Below are positions 56,589 to 64,000 of a stretch of DNA of 64,000 nucleotides, piece by piece. The position numbers and the translations under genes are program-made. The DNA lies in assembly GCA_900318345.1 (NCBI GenBank), contig ONKD01000004.1:118860-182859 (forward strand), written 5' to 3'. How positions within the stretch are numbered: the stretch's first letter is position 1; every line of letters begins with the position of its first letter. Under the pieces are notes generated by a model that was not told the origin of the DNA, did no database searches, and saw nothing but the letters and a program-made list of their open reading frames with translations. Source of the stretch: an uncultured Prevotellaceae bacterium. Lineage in GTDB: Bacteria > Bacteroidota > Bacteroidia > Bacteroidales > Muribaculaceae.

Positions 56589-56932
56589 ATGGATTATGGC
56601 CTCCTTTGTCCCCCGAATTCGGTCTTAAAGTATTAGAAAATTGAAAGCGCAGGGACTTCGTCTGTCTGCTTACTAATATGTAGGCATCGACAAACGCCTT
56701 CTCCACTGCGAACAGTTCACCCTCACGCTTGGCCTATATAGTCATTCCCTCCCACATAGGCGGGGTGGAAACCAATAAGTAAACTACGGGGCGTTATCGA
56801 CTGCCTTTGACCAGTGGATGAAAAATTGGCGAAATTCACACATTAGGTCAAAAACAAAACGCTTTCGTCTTGTTAACAATATGTCTTGTTCGGCAGCGGG
56901 GCATGCCCGCCACTTCGCACCGCAAATATAGC
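56589..56932 (-). ncRNA. Candidate structured RNA or long leader upstream of the cohesin/dockerin gene
   Basis: About 340 nt downstream of a leftward -7 box with many possible stems on the minus strand: GCGGG-CATGC-CCCGC; AACAAGACG-AAAG-CGTTTTGTT (9 pairs, one G-T); ACTG-TTCG-CAGT; and GGCAGTCGATAACGCC nearly complementary to the later GGCGTTTGTCGATGCC. CCACTG and CAGTGG could pair across these, giving a pseudoknot-like order. It matches no riboswitch, RNase P, tmRNA or SRP signature I know. It may be a leader of the downstream gene or a separate RNA. Confidence 0.4.
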
Positions 56933-56940
56933 ATAAAAAA
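56933..56940 (-). promoter_or_regulatory. -7 box for the structured leader
   Basis: TATATTTG on the minus strand (plus-strand CAAATATA). Several CAAA boxes upstream (56951-56966) could supply the -33 element at 17-22 nt. Confidence 0.5.
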
Positions 56941-56975
56941 ACCTAACAAACAAAAAACAAATCAAAACATATATA

Positions 56976-57006
56976 ATTTGTTTTAATTTCCCGCCCGTCA
57001 GGGCGG
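56976..57006 (+). repeat. Dispersed element, partial copy C (3' end only)
   Basis: AATTTGTTTTAATTTCCCGC is identical to copy B, followed by hairpin CCGCCCGTCAGGGCGG (compare CCGCTCGTTAGAGCGG). The loop/stem changes keep the pairing. The upstream two-thirds of the element is missing here. Confidence 0.7.
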
Positions 57007-57089
57007 TTATTATTCCAGGTGAGCGTGTGAAACAAGTGCGGTTGCCCTGTTTTTTTCGTTATGTTGATACCTAAATAATATTTTCTACA

Positions 57090-57097
57090 TATATTTG
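57090..57097 (+). promoter_or_regulatory. -7 box for aroA
   Basis: TATATTTG fits TAnnTTTG; 26 nt before the ATG at 57123, which supports that start over the TTG at 57114. Confidence 0.55.
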
Positions 57098-57122
57098 TCA
57101 TCTAAATCATCACTTGTTGACA

Positions 57123-58364
57123 ATGAAACTGCAACTCACCGCTCCGGCAAGCGTCAATGCCCGCATCAAGCTGCCATCGTCCAAAAGCATCACCAACCGT
57201 GCGTTACTCATCTCGGCTTTGTGCGATGATGGACCACAGGTGTTGAACCCCGCTTTGTGTGACGACACCACTGCGATGATCGACGCGCTGTCCCATCAAG
57301 AGAACGACCTCATCAACGTGGGGCCGGCAGGAACGGCCATACGCTTCCTCACCGCCTATTTTGCCACTCGAGAGAGCGTGACCGTGACACTCGATGGTGA
57401 CGCGCGCATGCGCCAACGGCCCATCGGCCCGCTGGTTAATGCCCTGCGCTCACTGGGAGCCCACATCGACTATCCAGGCCATGAGGATTTTCCTCCGCTA
57501 TCCATCAAGGGGAAAAAACTGAGCGGCGGCGATGTCACTATGCCAGCCGGTGCGAGTTCACAATTCACCTCAGCAATCATGATGATCCTCCCGGTTGCGG
57601 GCGGTGGCACCATCCACCTCACGGGCGACATCGTGTCGGCGCCTTACATCCACATGACAGCAGCAGTCATGCGCCAGATGGGAGCCCAGGTGGACATCAC
57701 TGGAGATACCATCACGGTGAGTGGCAAGTACAACAGTGACAGCTGCTTGATGGTCGAGGCCGACTGGAGCGCGGCAGCACCATGGTATGCCATGGCAGCC
57801 CTGCTGCCCCAATCACACATCACCCTAGAAGGCCTGACACTGGACAGCATCCAGGGCGACTCACATCTTGCCCACCTGGGCGCCCAACTCGGCATTGCCT
57901 CAAGGCCAGTAGCCGATGGTGTCGCTCTCGACACCAGCCATTTTGTGGGATGTTGCTGTTCGGCCTTTGCCGATATGGGCGGCACGCCCGACCTGGCGAT
58001 GTCGTGGGCCGTGCTGCTGTGTCTGCTGGAGCGCTCCTTCCGCATGACAGGCCTGCGCACGCTACGGTTCAAGGAGAGCGACCGCATCGAGGCCCTTCGC
58101 GAGGGATTGCTTCGCCTGGGCTATGTCCTGAAAATCGAGGGCAACGATGCCATCTCGTGGTATGGCGAGCGCTTGGCTGTACCACAAGAGCCCCCAGTCA
58201 TCGACACTCATGGCGACCATCGTGTGGCGATGGCCTTTGCGCCCGCTGCCGTGCGCTTCCCTGGCATCATCATCAATGATGCCCAAGTGGTGAGCAAATC
58301 CTACCCCGCTTTTTGGCGGCATCTGGAACAATGCGGCTTCATCATTCGCCAGTTGGCACAATAA
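57123..58364 (+). CDS. aroA: 3-phosphoshikimate 1-carboxyvinyltransferase (EPSP synthase)
   Basis: About 413 residues from the ATG at 57123 (an in-frame TTG lies 9 nt upstream). Motifs: KLPSSKSITNRALL, AGTAIRFLTAYFA, RMRQRPIGPL, ASSQFTSAIMM, FKESDRIEAL and DTHGDHRVAMAFA. It condenses shikimate 3-phosphate with PEP in aromatic amino acid synthesis. Slightly shorter than the E. coli enzyme, with a short variant of the first PEP-loop region. No other shikimate gene is adjacent. A metallophosphoesterase gene follows after 22 nt. Confidence 0.95.
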   Translation: MKLQLTAPASVNARIKLPSSKSITNRALLISALCDDGPQVLNPALCDDTTAMIDALSHQENDLINVGPAGTAIRFLTAYFATRESVTVTLDGDARMRQRPIGPLVNALRSLGAHIDYPGHEDFPPLSIKGKKLSGGDVTMPAGASSQFTSAIMMILPVAGGGTIHLTGDIVSAPYIHMTAAVMRQMGAQVDITGDTITVSGKYNSDSCLMVEADWSAAAPWYAMAALLPQSHITLEGLTLDSIQGDSHLAHLGAQLGIASRPVADGVALDTSHFVGCCCSAFADMGGTPDLAMSWAVLLCLLERSFRMTGLRTLRFKESDRIEALREGLLRLGYVLKIEGNDAISWYGERLAVPQEPPVIDTHGDHRVAMAFAPAAVRFPGIIINDAQVVSKSYPAFWRHLEQCGFIIRQLAQ

Positions 58365-58386
58365 ATGCAATAAACCCGCAATAAAT

Positions 58387-59853
58387 ATGAAAATCAGACT
58401 GATCATAATGATAATATCCACACTGCTCGCACTGGAAACCGAGGCCCGCAACGTGACCAACCGCTTGGTAATCATCAGTGACCCCCACCTGCTCGCTCCT
58501 GAATTGATTACTCCCGGCAGCGCCATTGACCGTGCCGATGCCGCCGAGACCAAGATGATGGCCATGAGCGATGACATCATGTCCACGCTCACCGACAGCA
58601 TCATCGACTTGAAGGCCTCCATCGTGTTGATTACTGGAGACCTCACCAATAACGGTGAGCGCCTGAGCCACGAGCGCATGGCACAACACCTGGAACGCAT
58701 GCGGCAGCACGGCATCCAGCCGCTGGTCATTCCCGGCAACCACGACTGCAACATCCCTGGCGCCAAGCGTTATAATGGTGACCAGGCCGTGCCCACAGCC
58801 ACTGTCACGCGCGAGGAGTTTGCCCACATCTACCGCAACTTCGGCTACGGTCCCACATCCCTGCGCGATACGGCCTCACTCAGCTACTGCTGTGAACCCA
58901 TTAAGGGGCTATTTATCATCGGCATTGACAGCAACATGGACGAACTGAACACCCTCACCAGCCGCGGTGACAGCGTCGATACCTACCATAATGGCGGCCG
59001 CATCAAGCCCGAAACCTTGCAGTGGGTCATCGAGCGCGCTAACGAGGCACGCAAACACGGCAAACACGTCATCGCCATGATGCATCATCACCTGGTGCCA
59101 CACTTTGACAAGGAGGAGCATTTGCTGGCCAACTACATCATCGACGACCACAAGCACGTGGCCACCCAGCTGCTTGAAGCGGGCATCCACACCATCTTCA
59201 CGGGGCACCTCCATGTGACTGATGTCGCCACCATGAAGAATGAGGAACTCAACGACAGCATTGTCGAGGTCGCCACGGGTTCGGCCATCTGCTACCCCTT
59301 TGCCATGCGCATAGCGACACTCGACCGCAAGAAGCACACGCTAGCCATCGACACCCGCTGGCTCACGGCCACCCAGTCATGCCCCACCCTGCGCGAGCAG
59401 GGGCGCCAGCGCATCATCGCAGCCACCCCTGGCATGACCGCACTGCTCTCCAGCAAGGCTTGGAACAAGATGAAGGGCCACATGGGACAACTCAAGGCCA
59501 TGCTCGAGATGGGCGGAGGCAAAGCCAACCTGCCCGAGACGGCCCAGCAAGCCACACAACTGGCATTGCGCCACCTCAACGAGGTGCTCTCCCGCGCCAT
59601 GCTCGCCGTGGTCGAGGGCAACGAGCAGGAAAACGACGTGGAAAGCATCATCACCCAAGGTAAAGAGGGCATCCGCGCCATGATTCAAGAAATCGTCCCT
59701 GACCAGGCCGATGACTTGTGGGAGTTCTTCATCACCAGCGTCTATCCCACCAAGGTCGAGCCACTCGTTCGCAGCCTGCTCGAGGACCGCAATGCCGTCC
59801 ACACACTGGCCGAATCACGCATCGATGACTTGCACCTCACCATCAGACTCTAG
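58387..59853 (+). CDS. Exported calcineurin-like metallophosphoesterase
   Basis: 488 residues with a signal-like N-terminus (MKIRLIIMIISTLLALETEA). Five metallophosphoesterase blocks are present: VIISDPHLLAP, ITGDLTNNGE, PGNHDCN, MMHHHLVPH and FTGHLHVTD. The C-terminal ~170 residues are helical and shared with the next gene. Substrate unknown; family members hydrolyse phosphomono- or diesters using two metals. Closely spaced after aroA. Confidence 0.87.
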   Translation: MKIRLIIMIISTLLALETEARNVTNRLVIISDPHLLAPELITPGSAIDRADAAETKMMAMSDDIMSTLTDSIIDLKASIVLITGDLTNNGERLSHERMAQHLERMRQHGIQPLVIPGNHDCNIPGAKRYNGDQAVPTATVTREEFAHIYRNFGYGPTSLRDTASLSYCCEPIKGLFIIGIDSNMDELNTLTSRGDSVDTYHNGGRIKPETLQWVIERANEARKHGKHVIAMMHHHLVPHFDKEEHLLANYIIDDHKHVATQLLEAGIHTIFTGHLHVTDVATMKNEELNDSIVEVATGSAICYPFAMRIATLDRKKHTLAIDTRWLTATQSCPTLREQGRQRIIAATPGMTALLSSKAWNKMKGHMGQLKAMLEMGGGKANLPETAQQATQLALRHLNEVLSRAMLAVVEGNEQENDVESIITQGKEGIRAMIQEIVPDQADDLWEFFITSVYPTKVEPLVRSLLEDRNAVHTLAESRIDDLHLTIRL

Positions 59854-59892
59854 AAAATAGCCCTCGCTGGCCGTCAATTCAAAAAAAATCAT

Positions 59893-59900
59893 TATATTTG
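59893..59900 (+). promoter_or_regulatory. -7 box for the second metallophosphoesterase
   Basis: TATATTTG fits TAnnTTTG. It overlaps the GTG at 59900, ruling that codon out as the start and pointing to the ATG at 59939. Confidence 0.55.
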
Positions 59901-59938
59901 TGGTCACTAACCAACTCCCTATTAAAAGTGACTGCATC

Positions 59939-61354
59939 ATGGAGAAGACGAGGAACAACATCATCAAGATAGCCGTCATCAGCGACTTGCACGTGATGGC
60001 ACCCGAGTTGCTGGTCAAAGAGGGCGACGCATTTGAGGCCTACCTGAACCGTGACCGCAAGATGCTGCGCGAGAGCACCGAGATTCTCGACACGCTGGCA
60101 AGTGACATCCTGGACCTGAAACCCGACCTTGTGCTGGTCACGGGAGACCTGACCAAGGATGGTGAGCGCGCAAGCCATCATATAGTGGCATCACAGTTGC
60201 AGCGCATCGTCGATGCAGGCATCCAAGTGCTTGTCGTGCCCGGCAACCACGATATCAACAACCCTGATGCCAAATACTATGACAGTGACACGACTACCCC
60301 TGCCGAGACGATAACACGCAACGAGTTTGCCACCATCTACCACAACATGGGCTATGATGAGCGCTCACGGCGCGACCCCGACACGCTGAGCTACTGCCAT
60401 GACGTGGGCAACCGGCTCACCATCCTGGCCATCGATGCCTGCATGGACCGCCTCAACACGTTCGTCTCCCGCGGCGATGCCGCCGACCATTGCAAGACCA
60501 GCGGGAGGCTCGAAGCCTCAAGCCAACAATGGCTCATCGAGCAAGCCCAGCAGGCCACCAGTGCCGGCAAGCGCGTCATCGCCATGATGCACCACCATCT
60601 GGTCCCCCATTTCCACATGGAGGACACGCTCGCCTCGCCCTATATGGTCGATGATGCCGGCCAGTTGTGCCGACGACTCGTCGAGGCTGGAGTGCACGTC
60701 ATCTTCACCGGACACCTCCACATCAGCGACATCGGGCAGACCAACATGCTAGCCGGACAGATGGTCGAGGTGGCCACAGCAGCCGCAGTGGGATACCCGT
60801 GCCAATGGCGTGTCGTGACTTGCAACACCGCTAGCGGGAAACTGCAACTCCACACCCGCACCATCGACAGCCTGCCCTCACAGCCCGACTTTGGCGACCG
60901 TTCCAGTGCCATCTTTGTCAACAGCATTCCAACCATCACCCGCGGTGTGCTCAACCGCTACTGGTCCGAGATCAGCCAAGCCATCGACAGCTACCGCCAC
61001 AAGCATAACTTCATGATGCGGTTTGTCAACATCCCTACCACGCCCGACGGCATAGCCGACCTGCTACTCAAGTACTTGCAAGCCCCTGTCACCCGCGCCT
61101 ACTTCGCCTTCGCCCAGGGCAACGAGAGCGGCAACGACAACAGCCAGCTCGTCGAGGAACTCATCACTGGGGTGGACCACATCGTTGATGAGACCGTGAC
61201 AGGTATCCTGCGCCCATTTGCCAAGGCCGCCATGCGCCTGCGGGTGTATGGCATCGCCCGCAAAGTGCTGCGCAGCATCCTCGAGGACCGCAACGACATC
61301 GACACCCCCCACGAGGCGGTCATCAACGACCACACCGCAATCATCAATTTCTAG
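59939..61354 (+). CDS. Cytoplasmic paralogue metallophosphoesterase
   Basis: About 471 residues from the ATG at 59939. Same blocks as the upstream gene: VISDLHVMAPE, VTGDLTKDGE, PGNHDIN, MMHHHLVPH, FTGHLHISD, and the same helical C-terminus ending in SILEDRND and an I-I-N-F tail. It lacks the signal peptide of its neighbour, so the pair would act in different compartments. Probably a tandem duplication. It has its own promoter-like box. Substrate unknown. Confidence 0.87.
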   Translation: MEKTRNNIIKIAVISDLHVMAPELLVKEGDAFEAYLNRDRKMLRESTEILDTLASDILDLKPDLVLVTGDLTKDGERASHHIVASQLQRIVDAGIQVLVVPGNHDINNPDAKYYDSDTTTPAETITRNEFATIYHNMGYDERSRRDPDTLSYCHDVGNRLTILAIDACMDRLNTFVSRGDAADHCKTSGRLEASSQQWLIEQAQQATSAGKRVIAMMHHHLVPHFHMEDTLASPYMVDDAGQLCRRLVEAGVHVIFTGHLHISDIGQTNMLAGQMVEVATAAAVGYPCQWRVVTCNTASGKLQLHTRTIDSLPSQPDFGDRSSAIFVNSIPTITRGVLNRYWSEISQAIDSYRHKHNFMMRFVNIPTTPDGIADLLLKYLQAPVTRAYFAFAQGNESGNDNSQLVEELITGVDHIVDETVTGILRPFAKAAMRLRVYGIARKVLRSILEDRNDIDTPHEAVINDHTAIINF

Positions 61355-61504
61355 TTCATTTACCCATTACACTTAACGATAATTCTAAGCGACTTTAAAA
61401 GCATATCAGCCCAACTTCAAACTATAGATTGTTAGCATTTTATCAATTATTTCTACTGAAATAAATAGTTTTGATGTCAATTTGCTTAAATTTACCTCAA
61501 TTTG

Positions 61505-61536
61505 TTTGGTTTGATAGCATTTACTCTCTATTTTTG
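61505..61536 (+). promoter_or_regulatory. Promoter for the LuxR-type gene
   Basis: TTTG at 61505-61508, 20-nt spacer, TATTTTTG at 61529-61536; 41 nt before the ATG. Consensus match. Confidence 0.75.
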
Positions 61537-61577
61537 CAATTACGTTAAAATTAGCATCTTAACAAATTTATGATATT

Positions 61578-61796
61578 ATGAGTGCCCCCAAGATTGAACT
61601 TACTTCCAGAGAAAAGGAAGTCCTCGTATTGCTGTCAACAGGGTATAACAGCAAGGAAATTGGTGAAAAGATTTTCATCTCCTCAAACACTGTGGAGTAT
61701 CACCGTAAGCAGTTACTGCGTAAGACCGGCTCACGTAACGTGGCTGAGCTCATCGGTAAAGCATACCGAACAGGCTTATTAAAGATTAATGATTAA
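61578..61796 (+). CDS. Stand-alone LuxR-type helix-turn-helix protein
   Basis: 72 residues that are nearly only a GerE/LuxR DNA-binding domain: LTSREKEVLVLLSTGYNSKEIG, then FISSNTVEYHRKQLLRKTGSRN. There is no receiver or ligand domain. It could be an autonomous regulator, a partner of other LuxR-type proteins or a remnant of a larger regulator. Own promoter and own terminator show that it is a complete monocistronic unit. Confidence 0.88.
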   Translation: MSAPKIELTSREKEVLVLLSTGYNSKEIGEKIFISSNTVEYHRKQLLRKTGSRNVAELIGKAYRTGLLKIND

Positions 61797-61817
61797 GAAT
61801 AAATCTTTTCAACTTTT

Positions 61818-61850
61818 AAAGCTACGCTTCAGTTGAAGTGTAGCTTTTTT
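61818..61850 (+). terminator. Terminator of the LuxR-type gene
   Basis: AAAGCTACGCTTCA pairs with TGAAGTGTAGCTTT (one G-T) and is followed by a T run. Confidence 0.88.
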
Positions 61851-61892
61851 AATGCTGTCACATCCATTCCAGCCGTTGGCAATGGAACAGAG

Positions 61893-61937
61893 ACAAGCAC
61901 GCCAGTGTTGCCGTTACCGGGACACTGGCGCGCTTGT
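61893..61937. terminator. Long hairpin at the 3' side of mscL
   Basis: ACAAGCACGCCAGTGT (61893-61908) pairs with ACACTGGCGCGCTTGT (61922-61937) at 15 of 16 positions. It lies between convergent transcripts. The T-tract is weak on both sides. Confidence 0.65.
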
Positions 61938-61961
61938 TAAAATTGGGTTAACTCAATCAGA

Positions 61962-62459
61962 TCACTTCTTCTCCTTGAGCAGGTCGCGGATTTCACCGAG
62001 CAGCTCTTCCTGAGTGGGACCAGCGGGAGCCTCGGGCTCTTCCTTCTTGGGCATGAGCTTGTTCATAGCCTTGATCATCAAGAAAATGCAGAATGCGATG
62101 ATCAGGAAGTCAATGACGTTCTGCAAGAACATACCGTACTTGATCACTGCGCCAGTAGCCTCACCAGCGATACCAGCACTAGCGGCAGCAGCACTAACAG
62201 CGCTTGTGGCTGCATCAACAGCGCCCTCGGCACCAACAGCCTCTGCGGCACCCTCAACAATCTTTGAAGCGGCAGGCAAATGATATTCCAGGCCCGAAAG
62301 GTCAACACCGCCAGTGAGCACGCCGATAGCAGGCATCAACACGTCATCAACCAGCGAGGTCACAATCTTGCCGAACGCACCACCGATGATAACACCGACA
62401 GCCATGTCCATCACATTGCCCTTCATGGCAAACTCCTTAAACTCTTTGAAAAAACCCAT
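61962..62459 (-). CDS. mscL: Large-conductance mechanosensitive channel MscL
   Basis: 165 residues against about 136 for E. coli. The N-terminal amphipathic helix [22 protein letters not shown] and first membrane helix with [17 protein letters not shown] are canonical, as is the second helix ([22 protein letters not shown]) and the C-terminal acidic/basic helix. The extra length is an Ala-rich insert of some 30-40 residues in the periplasmic loop (about 65-110). It releases solutes under hypo-osmotic shock. Confidence 0.95.
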   Translation of the reverse strand: MGFFKEFKEFAMKGNVMDMAVGVIIGGAFGKIVTSLVDDVLMPAIGVLTGGVDLSGLEYHLPAASKIVEGAAEAVGAEGAVDAATSAVSAAAASAGIAGEATGAVIKYGMFLQNVIDFLIIAFCIFLMIKAMNKLMPKKEEPEAPAGPTQEELLGEIRDLLKEKK

Positions 62460-62525
62460 AATCTTTCAGTTTTTAAAAATTAATATAATATTTACCGAAT
62501 TATTAAACATTCTTAATTACCGCTG

Positions 62526-62556
62526 CAAATTTAGCATTTTGATAACAAAACACAAT
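62526..62556 (-). promoter_or_regulatory. Promoter for mscL
   Basis: On the minus strand: ATTG (62553-62556), 19-nt spacer, TAAATTTG (62526-62533). The leader is about 65 nt. Confidence 0.6.
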
Positions 62557-62575
62557 CACATTCCAATATTTTTGT

Positions 62576-62583
62576 TAATTTTG
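62576..62583 (+). promoter_or_regulatory. -7 box for gapA
   Basis: TAATTTTG fits TAnnTTTG; about 100 nt before the gapA ATG, back to back with the mscL promoter. Confidence 0.5.
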
Positions 62584-62683
62584 CAGTCGCAAGCGACTGC
62601 CCTTTTGGCAAACGCCAATGCAAAGATAATAAAAAATTATAGTAATAGTTATATAACCGCTTTATTTATTAAAAAATCATTAA

Positions 62684-63724
<1,041 letters not shown>

Positions 63725-63752
63725 TCCCAACTCCAGTCATTAAACTTTACAC

Positions 63753-63790
63753 AATCCCCGCATGGCCCAATTCGGAGCCCTGCGGGGATT
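63753..63790 (+). terminator. Terminator of gapA
   Basis: AATCCCCGCA pairs with TGCGGGGATT, followed by TCATT. The left A-run is short. Confidence 0.8.
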
Positions 63791-63871
63791 TCATTCCACA
63801 TTATAATATATAATTACCATCTAAAAGAACCGTCAGCCAATTCGCCGACAGCCAAGAGCGCGCCAGCCAAA

Positions 63872-63900
63872 AATTAGTATAATTCGTGTAATTCGTGGAC
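63872..63900 (+). repeat. AATTCGTG-type repeat, partial copy 5
   Basis: AATTAGTATAATTCGTGTAATTCGTGGAC. The last 12 bases match the end of copy 3 at 4.0 kb. Only one arm is present. Confidence 0.6.
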
Positions 63901-63928
63901 CCCTGTTTTCGTCAATGGGACACCCAAG

Positions 63929-64000
63929 TCATTTACGACAGTGTTTTCTTACCAGATCATAGATGGTTTGTTGGTCTTCATCCATCTTCATGATGGCAGT
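63929..64000 (-). CDS. 3' end of an unidentified leftward gene (partial)
   Basis: The minus strand is open from the window edge for 23 codons to a TGA at 63929. The peptide ends TIYDLVRKHCRK and is preceded by MKMDEDQQ. Composition is compatible with coding, but the piece is too short to identify. Confidence 0.35.
   Translation of the reverse strand, partial: TAIMKMDEDQQTIYDLVRKHCRK

Noticed and set aside
56497-56706. 69-codon minus-strand frame upstream of the cohesin/dockerin gene
   Set aside because: It overlaps the signal peptide region of that gene in another frame and runs through the structured leader; no coding evidence.

Overview
The window reads as chromosomal DNA of a gut-type Bacteroidales bacterium, most like Muribaculaceae or Prevotellaceae. 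The support is: many promoters of the Bacteroidota type (TTTG, about 19-20 nt, TAnnTTTG); a PorW/SprE-PorX pair of the type IX secretion system (T9SS); C-terminal tails ending in a TRYSDGST...TTKI(I/V)(K/R)-type motif; dockerin repeats on secreted proteins; a BspA-type leucine-rich repeat protein; and a eukaryotic-type glycogen branching enzyme. Genes are GC-rich, intergenic DNA is AT-rich. No phage, insertion sequence, CRISPR array or rRNA was seen. The family-level placement is inference.

Layout. 1-3.9 kb: 3' part of a topoisomerase IV A subunit, then two exported proteins (a DUF3316-like barrel and an S41 peptidase) whose 5' coding ends are both built on the same palindromic repeat. 4.2-16 kb: four large secreted proteins; two are paralogues, and a third carries the C-terminal half of the paralogue family on an unrelated N-terminus. 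16-25.6 kb: polA (3'-5' exonuclease site lost), tRNA-Pro(CGG), an AraC regulator, a dispersed structured repeat, and the leftward operon rimP-nusA-infB-folK. 25.9-36.5 kb: a membrane protein with a UbiA-type phosphoribosyltransferase and a HAD phosphatase, a small conserved membrane protein, porW/sprE-porX, tsaE-birA, and a LOG-family hydrolase. 36.7-46.6 kb: lipoproteins and surface proteins, a membrane-spanning TPR/LuxR regulator, a dockerin-tailed BspA protein, a second copy of the dispersed repeat, a cobalamin adenosyltransferase, a DUF2795 protein and a zinc-ribbon/FtsK-gamma-like membrane protein. 46.7-54.8 kb: mutS, a U32 peptidase-family protein, glgB, a YpfJ-type metallopeptidase and pgeF. 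54.8-64 kb: a possible 38-residue membrane peptide with a consensus promoter, an AT-rich cohesin/dockerin protein with a long structured leader, aroA, two tandem metallophosphoesterases, a lone LuxR helix-turn-helix protein, mscL, gapA, and the last codons of a leftward gene.

How parts fit together. PorX and the PorW/SprE lipoprotein regulate or build the T9SS, which exports proteins with a conserved C-terminal domain; two proteins at 6.6-13.6 kb end in a conserved tail that may be such a signal. The UbiA/HAD/membrane-protein trio resembles a lipid-linked pentose pathway. The rest is housekeeping: replication, translation, mismatch repair, shikimate pathway, glycogen, glycolysis.

The least explained material is the repetitive DNA. 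There are three families: an element of about 150-180 nt with three hairpins and a conserved 21-23 codon micro-ORF (20.2 and 44.7 kb, partial at 57.0 kb); palindromes built from AATTCGTG/CACGAATT; and 7-nt GGTTARA arrays just after stop codons.
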